From Methanobacteriota archaeon (GTDB lineage Archaea; Thermoplasmatota; Poseidoniia; Poseidoniales; Poseidoniaceae): 39,267 nucleotides of DNA. The position numbers and the translations under genes are program-made. This document shows positions 8,000 through 16,329 of the stretch, one piece after another. Where the stretch lies: the NCBI GenBank assembly GCA_014240385.1, contig JAAZXA010000027.1, forward strand, positions 1-39,267, given 5' to 3'. The notes beneath the pieces were generated by a model. It did no database searches, had not been told where the DNA came from, and saw nothing but the letters and a program-made list of their open reading frames with translations. The stretch's first letter is position 1. Each line of letters starts with the position of its first letter.

Positions 8000-8008
8000 T
8001 ATTTAAAG
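8000..8008 (-). promoter_or_regulatory. TATA box for tfb
   Basis: The minus strand reads CTTTAAATA here, centred about 29 bp ahead of the tfb ATG at 7975. This is the cleanest archaeal TATA in the window and implies a leaderless or nearly leaderless tfb message. No matching TATA is evident for purA on the other side of this 136-bp divergent gap. Confidence 0.55.
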
Positions 8009-8111
8009 CATGCGATTCGTTGCTTCATGTTTTTCCTTCATGAAATCCGAAAAATGCTAAGGCCAATGTTCATCATCCTCAAGCGATGGCGGAGATATTG
8101 GAATTGATATC

Positions 8112-9416
8112 ATGCCTGCGACCGTGGTGCTCGGAGCCCAATGGGGCGACGAGGGAAAAGGCAAGTTAGTTGATAGGTTAGCAGGGCAAGCAGATTGGGT
8201 TGTTCGCTTCCAAGGCGGCAATAATGCTGGCCATACAGTCGTTCTAGGTGAAAGAACCATCAAATTACATTTACTGCCGAGTGGGATAACTCGAGAAAAT
8301 TGTGAACTGGTTCTTGGAGATGGCATGGTTATCGACCCGTGGGTGCTTATGGAGGAATTGCAGCGGTGGCAATCCGAGACTGGCGAGATGCCACTTGGAA
8401 CTCGACTCCATATAAGCGATAGAGCACATGTGATCTTACCCTTTCACAGAATGGTGGATGGCTTGGATAAGAAAATTGGTACAACAGGAAGAGGGATTGG
8501 TCCAACTTATGCTGATAAAATCAATCGCATTGGCCTGCGCTTCGGTGATATTGCTGAATTACTTGCAGATGATTCTGCATTGAAGGAAATGGCTTCACAC
8601 CAAGCCGATAGACTGCAATACTTAGGTCTCCCATCAGATGGGCATGCCACTTCTTTACGGAGTGATATCCAATGGGTTCACGATAATTATTCACAAGCCA
8701 TCCAAAATACGGGAGTGATGGTTGATACTGCCCTTTCGACCGGCCAACAAGTATTGCTAGAAGGTGCTCAAGGCTGTCTACTTGATATTGATCAAGGAAC
8801 ATTCCCATTCGTGACTTCGTCAATTACAAGTCGAGGAAACTCGACTCATGGAGCCGGTATACATCCTGGTCATGTGGAAGAAACGATTGGAGTAGTGAAG
8901 GCTTACACAACTAGAGTGGGACACGGGCCGATGCCGACCGAATTATTCGATGAAGCAGGAAAACACCTTGGTGAAGTTGGTCATGAATTTGGTACAACAA
9001 CCGGCAGACCTCGCCGTTGCGGCTGGCTTGACCTTGTGGTCCTGCGCCACTCCCAACGTGTCAATGGATTCTCTAGCCTTGCACTAACTAAGTTAGACGT
9101 GCTTGGCGGACTTGAGACCATTTCAATTTGTATTGGCTATGAATTAGATGGTGTTGAAATTAGGGATATGCCAGCAAGTTCCAAAGCCTTAGCCCGTTGT
9201 AAGCCAATTCTAATCGACCTGCCAGGGTTTGATGCACTAAGTTTAGAAGAATGGCTTGAAATCGCCAAACAAGCAGCAATAGACGGCAGCGGTTTTGCAG
9301 CATTGCCTGAAGCCGCACAACATTATATTGCTCATATTGAACAATTACTTGGAGTACCGGTCGCGTCAGTAGGGATTGGCCCAGATAGGGATGCGACTAT
9401 CGATACAACCGAATAA
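8112..9416 (+). CDS. purA: Adenylosuccinate synthetase
   Basis: PurA joins IMP and aspartate using GTP, the first committed step to AMP. The 434-residue protein has the P-loop-like VLGAQWGDEGKGK (catalytic Asp13) and QGGNNAGHTV (catalytic His41), numbered exactly as in the well-studied bacterial enzyme. GTTGRGIGPTYADK, LEGAQGCLLDIDQGT, GVVKAYTTRVGHGPMPTE and TTTGRPRRCGWLDLV follow, all family signatures. Length is normal. It starts at the first ATG, whose product begins with the P-loop strand as expected. A small cysteine-containing protein follows with little or no gap, so the two are probably co-transcribed. Confidence 0.98.
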   Translation: MPATVVLGAQWGDEGKGKLVDRLAGQADWVVRFQGGNNAGHTVVLGERTIKLHLLPSGITRENCELVLGDGMVIDPWVLMEELQRWQSETGEMPLGTRLHISDRAHVILPFHRMVDGLDKKIGTTGRGIGPTYADKINRIGLRFGDIAELLADDSALKEMASHQADRLQYLGLPSDGHATSLRSDIQWVHDNYSQAIQNTGVMVDTALSTGQQVLLEGAQGCLLDIDQGTFPFVTSSITSRGNSTHGAGIHPGHVEETIGVVKAYTTRVGHGPMPTELFDEAGKHLGEVGHEFGTTTGRPRRCGWLDLVVLRHSQRVNGFSSLALTKLDVLGGLETISICIGYELDGVEIRDMPASSKALARCKPILIDLPGFDALSLEEWLEIAKQAAIDGSGFAALPEAAQHYIAHIEQLLGVPVASVGIGPDRDATIDTTE

Positions 9417-9446
9417 TTGATGATGAATACCGAGGTAGGGACGTAT

Positions 9447-9725
9447 ATGGGATTCAAGTCAAAGGCGCGCAAACACCAAGAAATGCGTGGTGAAACTACC
9501 GATAAAAAGAATCGAAGGTCAAAGAAAGAGGGTGAGTTATCCTGTGGAATTAAATCCTGCGATGGCTGGGCAGACAAGTCAATGGGCGGGCGTTCAATAT
9601 CGAGAATAGATGCACAAGACGTGTTTGGAAGTGGAAGTTTTTCCGAAATAAAAAACCGTGTAAAGGTATGCAAGTCCTGCTACCGACTCTATAAGAAAGA
9701 GACCAAGGACGACAAGGAATACTGA
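9447..9725 (+). CDS. Small basic cysteine-motif protein, purA-linked, unknown function
   Basis: The protein has about 92 residues from the ATG at 9447. Two in-frame ATGs at 9420 and 9423, right after the purA stop, would give 100-101 residues. I prefer 9447 because GAGGTAGGG stands before it and the product then starts MGFKSKARKHQEMRG. The N-terminal third is rich in Lys/Arg. Two cysteine pairs, CGIKSC and CKSC about 40 residues apart, could bind one zinc. I do not recognise the family. Charge and possible zinc site suggest nucleic-acid or ribosome binding, which is inference. Its place after purA says only that it is co-expressed. Confidence 0.65.
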   Translation: MGFKSKARKHQEMRGETTDKKNRRSKKEGELSCGIKSCDGWADKSMGGRSISRIDAQDVFGSGSFSEIKNRVKVCKSCYRLYKKETKDDKEY

Positions 9726-9785
9726 TTACTTTCAGTTTACCCTCTAAGGGAAAACATACAGTACCCTTGACAATAAACCATTTTT

Positions 9786-10253
9786 ATGTTGAGTTGTGCA
9801 ACCCCTCATGGAATAATAGAATTTGAACGCGGAATGATGAACTGGAGACCTGAAAGAGGACCTCCCCAAAGAGTAGAACTCGGTGAAACAATAGTAACGG
9901 CTTGCCTAATACCCAGCCCTCAATACTCCATCCAAGGCGTTGTAATGTTCTCGAAACAAGGCTTAATCCTCCATCTTTCCATCCCCTCATTAGTTCCAAT
10001 CAGTTCTGCCAGACTCAATGGATGGTGTCCCGAATCAGCCCAACTTGTCCATTTCCATGGCATCCCATATGTCATCTTAAGTCATGGTAAATCAATAGAA
10101 ACAAGATGCGTAGATAACTTGAATAAAATAATCTCCACAATGGAATTCCAAAATAAAGTTGATTTGCTTTATTTAGATGGAAGTACATTGATCGTAATCC
10201 AAGGAATGCGTACTGCGGAAATTCAAATCCAAGACCTCATTCCTCTTCCCTAA
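9786..10253 (+). CDS. Conserved-looking hypothetical protein, unknown
   Basis: The 155-residue protein shows no motif I can name. It has a beta-rich pattern of alternating hydrophobic residues (GVVMFSKQGLILHLSIPSLV, VDLLYLDGSTLIVIQGM), two isolated cysteines near the middle and N-terminus, and no signal peptide or membrane segment, so a cytoplasmic beta protein is likely. The end overlaps the convergent metallo-beta-lactamase-fold gene by 17 bp. An AT-rich run AAAACATACAG about 29 bp upstream may be the TATA box for the ATG at 9786. A second in-frame ATG pair occurs 16 codons in. Coding is supported by length and by the lack of any better frame. Confidence 0.6.
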   Translation: MLSCATPHGIIEFERGMMNWRPERGPPQRVELGETIVTACLIPSPQYSIQGVVMFSKQGLILHLSIPSLVPISSARLNGWCPESAQLVHFHGIPYVILSHGKSIETRCVDNLNKIISTMEFQNKVDLLYLDGSTLIVIQGMRTAEIQIQDLIPLP

Positions 10254-11004
10254 TATCCTTCCATGATGTTCGTGGAGTGAGGTAGTTTGCAGTTTGGGCT
10301 GGTCTTTGCCAATGGTCTGGAGCCTCTCCCCCTGCTTCGATACATTGTTCAAAAAATGCAAGATGCTGTTTCAGAACTTTGCGAACTTCGGCCTTTCCAC
10401 TAATCGCTTCACCAAATCCTGGAATCAGCATTTCAAGTTCAAGTTCAAGAAGCAACTCAACACTATCAGCCAAATCAGGAAGACAGCCCCCCATCATGTC
10501 CCAACGGGAGGGTTTGTCCAACATCGGAATAACTGAGCCAACTGCTGCAATTCTCCTATCTGGCAACCAGTACCCCATGCCATCTTGGGAATGTCCAGGC
10601 AAAGCAATGGCTTCAACTTGGCAATCACCCAAGTCCCATATTTGTGAATCAACTACTGCTTCGGTTGATGTTTTTGGCATTTCAGAATCAAAACGACGGG
10701 CACCAGTAGATGCAAAGTCCCCCATCGACAAGGCCGATGCTGCAGAAGACTCGATATGAATCGGGATGCCAGAGAACTGTTCTGAAACAAATGCTGCCCC
10801 TCCGCAATGATTGAATCTCCGGCTTGTCAATAGAATTGCACTTGGGGCATTTCCTTCCCCTAATTGACCGCTAACACGTTCATGAATGAGTAATTGGTAC
10901 CAAGATGTTCCGACATCAACCATCAATGTTGAGGATTTGCCAATTATCAAAGTACAGTTGGCATCATGATGGATACCGGGTAAGCGGACGACTCGCATCA
11001 ACAT
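10237..11004 (-). CDS. Metallo-beta-lactamase-fold protein with degenerate metal site
   Basis: The 255-residue protein follows the MBL fold: TLMVDVGTS near residue 26 (usual strand before the metal motif), ILLTSRRFNHCGGAAF at 58-72, ALPGHSQDGMGYWLPDRR at 134-151 and IPGFGEAISG near 214. In active members the first motif is T-H-x-H-x-D-H; here it is T60-S-R-R-F-N-H66, so two His and the Asp are gone. The bridging Asp (usually GD) is Ser in VGSVI, and the last His (PGHG) is Phe. Only His66 and His138 remain of the classical ligands. It is probably not a normal metallohydrolase and may be a binding or structural paralogue. A TATA-like AATAAACAG about 28 bp before 11004 supports that start; the ATG at 10998 is also possible. 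Confidence 0.82.
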   Translation of the reverse strand: MLMRVVRLPGIHHDANCTLIIGKSSTLMVDVGTSWYQLLIHERVSGQLGEGNAPSAILLTSRRFNHCGGAAFVSEQFSGIPIHIESSAASALSMGDFASTGARRFDSEMPKTSTEAVVDSQIWDLGDCQVEAIALPGHSQDGMGYWLPDRRIAAVGSVIPMLDKPSRWDMMGGCLPDLADSVELLLELELEMLIPGFGEAISGKAEVRKVLKQHLAFFEQCIEAGGEAPDHWQRPAQTANYLTPRTSWKDIREEE

Positions 11005-11057
11005 GGGGCTAAGTGAGGGAGTTATTCTGTTTATTGAATGAAAGGGAGGTAGCCGGT

Positions 11058-11068
11058 GTGATTAAAGA
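11058..11068 (+). promoter_or_regulatory. Candidate TATA box for the eL40 gene
   Basis: GTGATTAAAGA lies about 27 bp before the ATG at 11091. It supports a leaderless eL40 mRNA and argues against the longer frame that begins at 11013. Confidence 0.38.
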
Positions 11069-11090
11069 GGGAGAGCAGGTCGGCGGGCTC

Positions 11091-11240
11091 ATGGCACGCT
11101 TTCCAGAAGCAGAGGTCCGCCTCCTTCACAAAAAGATATGCATGCGCTGTAATGCTCGCAATGCTGTAAGAGCTGTTGCTTGCCGACGTTGCAGCTACAA
11201 GGGTCTTCGCCCTAAGAACATTGAGCGAAAAGGAATCTGA
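11091..11240 (+). CDS. rpl40e: Ribosomal protein eL40
   Basis: The 49-residue protein begins MARFPEAE and carries [14 protein letters not shown] and [13 protein letters not shown], the four-cysteine zinc finger (CxxC-x9-CxxC) and basic tail of archaeal large-subunit protein eL40. The frame stays open upstream to an ATG at 11013, but known eL40 proteins start at MARFPEA and a TATA-like element falls inside the extension, so the start is 11091. eL40 is found only in archaea and eukaryotes, where it is fused to ubiquitin, so it is a strong domain marker. Confidence 0.94.
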   Translation: MARFPEAEVRLLHKKICMRCNARNAVRAVACRRCSYKGLRPKNIERKGI

Positions 11241-11291
11241 TTCCCCTTCCTCTTGTTTCATTATTCACTTGCTACAGGGTGTTTCATTGGT

Positions 11292-12281
11292 TCATCCCAA
11301 CAGTGCGAAAGCCAAAGCGATTGGATCACCAAACAAAAATAATGGGATTATCGAAGGGAAGAACATAGTGATTAATGGAATTTTAGGGCTGACCCAAGCG
11401 GATACAGCACCCTGTTCAATCAATGCATCTACTTGCTCGGCCAATTCCTCCGCACTTGGTGTTCGGCGTGGCGCTCTTGTTCGGCTCTTGATTCCAACAC
11501 TTCCATCAGGTTTTTCCATAACTTGGTCCATTAGCCACACATGCTTTTCTTGAACAATGTCTAATGGCATTCGGATTGAGTGCCAAGCCATTCGTAAGTC
11601 TTTGAGATTTTTTAAATTGCTATTCTTAATATTGAGAAATAATAAAATTAAGGGGAGGAATAGGAATGCAAGCCCCCCCCAAATAAATAATGAAAATACT
11701 GGGGGTGTACTAATAATAACTCCACTAGGCTGAAAAATAGGAGTTAAAGTAGACCAACTTGGCATTATTAATGCCACCCACATCAGTCCCTTTGCATCTG
11801 CTCCCCCATGTAATAAGCGAAGTCTCCATGCGAATTCAAACACAATAACCATAGCAAATGCGAGCATAACTTCAAACCAAAGTATTCTCAGTTCAGTAGC
11901 CGAACCATTAAGCAAAGAGAGAGCATCTCCTGATGCATACTTCATAGCCCCAAATACAACTCCAGCAGCACCAATGAGATAACAGAAAGCGACTGCAACA
12001 TCCATCTTTTCACCTTTTAGAATTGAAGGTATTGTTGGTCTACCAATCAATGAAACTGAAGCAAAGGAAAGAGCCGCAAGGGCACTGGCCCAAATTGTCC
12101 AATCTGCTCCTTTTATCATTAATTCTAATCCCCAAATAAATATCAACGGCTTAGACCAAGCAATCCAATGCTCATTCGGAATGCGCCTATCTCGGTTGTC
12201 TAGCCAAGCTCCAATGGCGAAGCAAGCGGCCAGTGAAAACCACCTTGCGTAGCCCAGAATTTCCAATGTAGCCTCTGCCAT
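11292..12281 (-). CDS. Archaeal type IV prepilin/preflagellin peptidase (A24 family)
   Basis: This polytopic membrane aspartyl protease removes the positively charged leader of archaeal pilin or archaellin precursors. Catalytic Asp28 lies in LDNRDRRIPN (the D-x5-IPN motif) and Asp162 in HGGADAKGLM (the GGAD motif after a membrane segment). The C-terminal part SAWVSPKIPLITMFFPSI matches the closing helix region of FlaK/PibD-like enzymes. At 329 residues it is longer than FlaK (about 230-250) because of a cytoplasmic insert near residues 235-285. No pilin genes are next to it. The start is backed by a TATA box 26 bp upstream. Whether it processes pili, archaella or both cannot be told. Confidence 0.85.
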   Translation of the reverse strand: MAEATLEILGYARWFSLAACFAIGAWLDNRDRRIPNEHWIAWSKPLIFIWGLELMIKGADWTIWASALAALSFASVSLIGRPTIPSILKGEKMDVAVAFCYLIGAAGVVFGAMKYASGDALSLLNGSATELRILWFEVMLAFAMVIVFEFAWRLRLLHGGADAKGLMWVALIMPSWSTLTPIFQPSGVIISTPPVFSLFIWGGLAFLFLPLILLFLNIKNSNLKNLKDLRMAWHSIRMPLDIVQEKHVWLMDQVMEKPDGSVGIKSRTRAPRRTPSAEELAEQVDALIEQGAVSAWVSPKIPLITMFFPSIIPLFLFGDPIALAFALLG

Positions 12282-12303
12282 CAGCAGTCCGTGGTGGCAA
12301 TTG

Positions 12304-12312
12304 CCTTAAATC
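12304..12312 (-). promoter_or_regulatory. Candidate TATA box for the prepilin peptidase gene
   Basis: The minus strand reads GATTTAAGG, centred about 26 bp ahead of the ATG at 12281, consistent with a leaderless transcript. It shares a 77-bp divergent region with a TCTTATAGG element at 12332-12340, which is about 23 bp before the UPF0147 gene on the plus strand. Confidence 0.42.
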
Positions 12313-12358
12313 ACAAATGGTCGCAGCCGGTCTTATAGGAGATAATAGGTGATGAATT

Positions 12359-12631
12359 ATGTCTGCCGATATAGAAGTCAAACTCCAGCAAGTCGCGACG
12401 GTTATCAACCAATTAGATGACCCCAAAGTACCTCGTAATATTCGCAAAGGTGCAAAGGATGCTGTCGAACAATGGTTGCTAAACAAGGCTAAGCAACTCG
12501 ATGTTCGAATTGCAATTACTCAAAATAAACTTGAGGAATTATACGAAGACCCAAATATTCCACCGGAATTTGGAACATTGATTCTTCAAATCAACACTGC
12601 ACTTGAGCAAATGTTGTCTGACGCACTTTAA
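12359..12631 (+). CDS. UPF0147 family protein
   Basis: The 90-residue all-helical protein matches the archaeal UPF0147 family by VPRNIRKGAKDAVEQWLLNK at residues 24-43 and by LEELYEDPNIPPEFGTLI at 60-77, the usual ED-PN-(M/I)-P turn. The family is nearly universal in archaea and its function is not established. AGGTGAT just before the ATG could serve as a Shine-Dalgarno sequence, and TCTTATAGG lies 23 bp upstream, so either initiation mode is possible. It converges on the AI-2E-family permease gene with 27 bp between. Confidence 0.9.
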   Translation: MSADIEVKLQQVATVINQLDDPKVPRNIRKGAKDAVEQWLLNKAKQLDVRIAITQNKLEELYEDPNIPPEFGTLILQINTALEQMLSDAL

Positions 12632-12658
12632 TTGAATTGACGATTTGCCTAAATTGGC

Positions 12659-14083
12659 TTATTCTTCTTCATCAGGTTCCAATCGAGCCACTAATAATTG
12701 AATCGCTTCCATTGCATGCTCATCGATGACGCCGGCTTTGAGTGAAGTCTTAATCATCTTCAAATGCCTACTTCCAAGTACTAATTCTGCTGCTTTCATA
12801 ACAAGCACCTTTTCATCTTCAGTCACAAAATTAGATTCCATTGCCCGGTTTACCGCAACTAAGCCAGCCATCTTGTCCATTGTTTCCTCAGTGAATCCCA
12901 TTTTATGCTGGATTCTATCCAGATTCTCTAATTCCTTAGAGGTAAGTACGCCATCGGCTAATGCCTCCTTGTAAGCTTCCATCAAATCAGGGGCCCGTTC
13001 AGACATTAGAATGGCTATTGGTCTAGTAGGCTCAATGTTTTCAAGAATAATCTTGAATATTACGACAAATGGAACGGAAAGAACCATTCCAACAATACCC
13101 CAAAGCCAGAAACCAAATGCCGCAACTATTAGCAAGAGAACAGGGCTAATATCCAATTTACTTCCACACCATTTTGTCTCGATAACATTTCCCCAAAGTT
13201 GTTGATTCACGATGAGTAATACACCCATGGCTAAAACTGAACCTGGGTCGAGCATAATAAATCCAAGAATAATAGGAGGAACACTGGCTATTAGTGAACC
13301 AATATATGGCACATAGTTAAGAATAAAAGTTAACAAAGCCCAAAGGAACCACAAATCAATACCAAAAGATGCAAGAATGATTCCAGCGATGACTGCTGTT
13401 CCAACTCCTACTCCTGTTTTTACGATAATATAGACATTGATACTTTCTTCAATGGCTGCTCTAACATTTTTGATTTTCTCGTTTGCCTCACCAGGGTAAG
13501 CGGCTGAAATACGACCTGGGAGAAGGCCCGCTTCAAAAATAATGAACATCAAAAAGAACAGAACCGTAATCGCTGTTGTTCCTAAAGCGCCAACAAAAGA
13601 AAGGGCTTTCCCGAATAAATCGGAGACATCTCCACCCTCTTCTATCACACCAAATGTTACAAGATGATCGTTTACGGTCTTATTAGAATCTTCACTATCC
13701 TCTTCGAACGCCGACCCAAATATTGCCGAATCTTTCATCTCCTGATAACGTAACTCAAGTTTATCATTATACTCTGCCATTTTTTCTTCATCACTTGACA
13801 AATCACTAATTTGGGAATATGAATAATAACCGCTGCTAACCAATAGTAAAAGGAAAAGCATCAACACTGTGAAATATGAAAGATACAAATTGAAGCCTGT
13901 CTTATTCAGTGCATCAGCACCAGGTTTGAGAATGAAATAAACTCCAAGAGCGATGATAAATGGTTTCAAAACGTCCTCTAAGACAATCGCAGCAAATATT
14001 ACCAAGGTTATGAGAATGAGGAAGTTGGTTATTACGCCAAGCCTTCTTGCGAATTGGGTGCCATCAACTGTCGCCTCATCCAT
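12659..14083 (-). CDS. AI-2E/PerM-family permease with C-terminal helical extension
   Basis: Residues 1-360 follow the PerM/AI-2E exporter family: paired N-terminal membrane helices, a long extracytoplasmic loop, then a cluster of hydrophobic segments. FGIDLWFLWALLTFILNYVPYIG and WGNVIETKWCGSKLDISPVL are the family's conserved proline-glycine and L-x-P segments. Members export small molecules or ions; the autoinducer role is not general and is not implied here. The last 110 residues (about 365-474) are an acidic helical domain not seen in typical members, with two similar halves starting KEALADGVLTSKELENL and SLKAGVIDEHAMEAIQLL, somewhat like TerB-type helical domains. It lies downstream of the MFS-asparaginase pair by 67 bp. 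Confidence 0.88.
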   Translation of the reverse strand: MDEATVDGTQFARRLGVITNFLILITLVIFAAIVLEDVLKPFIIALGVYFILKPGADALNKTGFNLYLSYFTVLMLFLLLLVSSGYYSYSQISDLSSDEEKMAEYNDKLELRYQEMKDSAIFGSAFEEDSEDSNKTVNDHLVTFGVIEEGGDVSDLFGKALSFVGALGTTAITVLFFLMFIIFEAGLLPGRISAAYPGEANEKIKNVRAAIEESINVYIIVKTGVGVGTAVIAGIILASFGIDLWFLWALLTFILNYVPYIGSLIASVPPIILGFIMLDPGSVLAMGVLLIVNQQLWGNVIETKWCGSKLDISPVLLLIVAAFGFWLWGIVGMVLSVPFVVIFKIILENIEPTRPIAILMSERAPDLMEAYKEALADGVLTSKELENLDRIQHKMGFTEETMDKMAGLVAVNRAMESNFVTEDEKVLVMKAAELVLGSRHLKMIKTSLKAGVIDEHAMEAIQLLVARLEPDEEE

Positions 14084-14150
14084 AGTATGCCATCACATGA
14101 CCCATACATAACCAATGCCCACATATCAACTTGATTCTTGACAATATCAA

Positions 14151-14924
14151 TCAATCCGGAAAAATGCAGACTGGCATTGGTGTATTGGCAGCAGACGCTT
14201 GAGAGTCCATTGTCATTGCAATTAATCCAATCTCTATATTTTTATCAAAGAGGTCAATCCCCCAACTTAAGGAATGATTAATACTAGTTCCAGAATGGTG
14301 ATGGACTGCAACTTTTGAACAGAGTAATTGCTTGAGAATTTCCTCACCGATTCCAGTTGCGGCAATTGCAATGTTCTGGTCGCACCAAAGCCCCGAACCC
14401 CACATAGGGGTATCTCCAACTCTCCCGAGAGGGCGTCCACTACATCCGCCAGTTGAAGATGCAACGGCTAAATTACCATCTTTATCTCTGGCAACAGCGC
14501 CTACAGTATCAGTTGCACTGGGGCTCTTACTTCCAACTACTGATGCCTTTCTATGTCCTTTAAGGTCTGCAAAATGTCTCGCTCCACGGCCTGCAAGGAT
14601 ATGGAAATCCTCGCTCAGTAAATCCGCTGCAACCCTGATTGGGTTGGGGGTATCTTCGATTGCCATAATCAATCCAAGTTTTCCATCACTCGTTGCAACT
14701 GCAGCATCTAATTGCAGACTGCCATCAGCACGGTATCTACCACCTGTTCCGGCATTCAATACTGGGTCATCTTCCATAATCACTACCGCCTCCACAACTG
14801 CTTCAAGAGCTGAGCCTCCTGCATTGAGAATTTGCCAACCTCGCTGAGTGGCCACATCTACTCCAGGTTGATCAGTGGCAGTGTGTCCAGCACCACCGTG
14901 GCAAACTATTGAGGGATTAGTCAT
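14151..14924 (-). CDS. Isoaspartyl peptidase/L-asparaginase, Ntn-hydrolase (T2) family
   Basis: These enzymes self-cleave to expose a catalytic threonine and then hydrolyse asparagine, isoaspartyl peptides or glycosyl-asparagine. The family features are IVCHGGAGH at the N-terminus, LNAGTGGRYRADGSLQLDAA at 57-76, the autocleavage site SATDTVGAVARD with Thr140 as nucleophile, and ASSTGGCSGRPLGRVGDTP at 155-173 for substrate binding. At 257 residues it is shorter than the usual 300-330, mainly in the linker before the threonine and in the beta-subunit end. Its ATG directly follows the stop codon of the upstream MFS gene with no gap, so the two form an operon and the transporter may carry a related substrate. 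This is one of two unrelated asparaginase-type genes in the window. Confidence 0.92.
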   Translation of the reverse strand: MTNPSIVCHGGAGHTATDQPGVDVATQRGWQILNAGGSALEAVVEAVVIMEDDPVLNAGTGGRYRADGSLQLDAAVATSDGKLGLIMAIEDTPNPIRVAADLLSEDFHILAGRGARHFADLKGHRKASVVGSKSPSATDTVGAVARDKDGNLAVASSTGGCSGRPLGRVGDTPMWGSGLWCDQNIAIAATGIGEEILKQLLCSKVAVHHHSGTSINHSLSWGIDLFDKNIEIGLIAMTMDSQASAANTPMPVCIFPD

Positions 14925-16259
14925 CTATACAACTCCATCCAAGGCGGGATCATCTGCACTCCATGCTCCCCCAAGAACATGAATGAATAAGCCTATGATT
15001 GTGAAGATTCCGCATAACCAAAACACTGTGTGATAAGTGAAAAATCCTTGCCCTGTATTTGTTAAATCCCATATTATCCCTCCAATTAAGACTCCAACCA
15101 AAGTTGAAAGAGAACGAAGGCTTTCGGCAACACCCATCACCAAGCCCCTTTCTGAAACCCCTGAATGGTTGCTGAGCATAGCCATGTTACTTGGAGTGAA
15201 TAACCCATTACCAAGAGCAATCATGAAACTAACTAATAATATCCCAAACCAAGCAAAGGAAATATCCACGTAAGGAGTTAACGTCAGGCCAATTGCTGCT
15301 GAGACTAACCCAAATGCCATCAAACGGTTTGAACCGAAACGAGTTGTAAGCGGACCGATTAATACCCCTTGCACAAGGAGACCTGAAAGACCAATGAAAC
15401 CGAATACCAAACCATTATCCGATTCGGAAAAGCCTAACCCTCCCTGTTGTGGACCCATCATAGTGAATAAAATGAAAGAAACATGCATGATAGTAAAACC
15501 AACCCAAAATGCCATTGCACTCCACATCAGTGGACTCAAAATTGGCCGTGAAAGCAATGCAAAAATATCTTTAAATTTACGTTTTAACTCTCTGAGAGGT
15601 GTTGTGTTTTGAGTTTTACTTCGAGATTCTAATGCTAGGCTCTCGGGTAGCCACCATATCGATAAAATAAAGGCGATACCAGAAAGAAGTGATGAAGCGA
15701 TACAAGGAAGAAGATAAGGATTTGAATCAAATATAGTACCTTGAAAAAATGATGTCCAATTCCAGTCAGCAGGGCGAGATAGCCAGCCTCCAAGTGCTGG
15801 CCCAATAGTGAATCCCACTCCGAAAGCAACCCCTAGCAAGCCCTGCCTCTTTGCCACTTCATGAGGTTTAGAAACATCTGAAATGTAAGCCCGAGCAACA
15901 GGGATATTGGCATTGAAAATTCCACTGAGGACTCTGGCAACAAATGCCATCCAAAGAGTAGTTGACAAACCAAATAGAATGAATGTTCCCGTATTACCAA
16001 GTAGGCCAATCATCAGAATCGGGCGCCTGCCATATTTATCAGACAGAGAACCCCAAAAGGAAGAAAACAAGAAAACTGCTGCTGCATAACCAGACATTAA
16101 GGTTGCAACCCAAAAACCAATCTCTGCATTTGGGCCTGAGAGATGGGCAACCATGAAAGTAAGGAATGGAATAATAATTCCAAAACCAATCATGTCAACT
16201 AATACGACAATAGTTATGATGAGAAGAGAACCTTGCCCTGCTACCTTGGCCTCAGTCAT
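14925..16259 (-). CDS. MFS transporter, TetA/multidrug-like
   Basis: The 444-residue protein has about 12 hydrophobic segments with the major facilitator signature GSLSDKYGRRPILMIGLLGN (loop 2-3, GxLxDrxGRrP) and motif C-like GVGFTIGPALGGW in helix 5. It resembles the TetA/DHA1 group of proton-driven exporters. The central loop ESRSKTQNTTPLRELKRK is cytoplasmic. A two-gene operon with the downstream isoaspartyl peptidase is indicated by the zero-length gap. The substrate cannot be read from sequence; a drug, an amino acid derivative or a peptide are all possible. Confidence 0.9.
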   Translation of the reverse strand: MTEAKVAGQGSLLIITIVVLVDMIGFGIIIPFLTFMVAHLSGPNAEIGFWVATLMSGYAAAVFLFSSFWGSLSDKYGRRPILMIGLLGNTGTFILFGLSTTLWMAFVARVLSGIFNANIPVARAYISDVSKPHEVAKRQGLLGVAFGVGFTIGPALGGWLSRPADWNWTSFFQGTIFDSNPYLLPCIASSLLSGIAFILSIWWLPESLALESRSKTQNTTPLRELKRKFKDIFALLSRPILSPLMWSAMAFWVGFTIMHVSFILFTMMGPQQGGLGFSESDNGLVFGFIGLSGLLVQGVLIGPLTTRFGSNRLMAFGLVSAAIGLTLTPYVDISFAWFGILLVSFMIALGNGLFTPSNMAMLSNHSGVSERGLVMGVAESLRSLSTLVGVLIGGIIWDLTNTGQGFFTYHTVFWLCGIFTIIGLFIHVLGGAWSADDPALDGVV

Positions 16260-16310
16260 CCTTGGCTGCTAGGCATTTTACCTATCAACATCTCCATAAT
16301 AATGACGCAG

Positions 16311-16316
16311 AAAAAA
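16311..16316 (-). terminator. T6 tract after lon
   Basis: The minus strand has six T about 14 nt past the lon stop codon. It could terminate lon transcription before the MFS gene, which starts at 16259. Confidence 0.35.
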
Positions 16317-16329
16317 GTAGTTTGGGAAA

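Noticed and set aside
11013-11090. Longer N-terminus for eL40 starting at 11013
   Set aside because: eL40 proteins start at MARFPEA, and a TATA-like element lies within the extension.
14100-14150. Direct repeat ATATCAA twice before the AI-2E-family gene
   Set aside because: Seven AT-rich bases repeated within 50 bp are easily expected by chance and no symmetry is present.
14332-14847. 171-residue plus-strand frame
   Set aside because: It lies opposite the isoaspartyl peptidase gene with its clear catalytic threonine motif, so it is a shadow frame.
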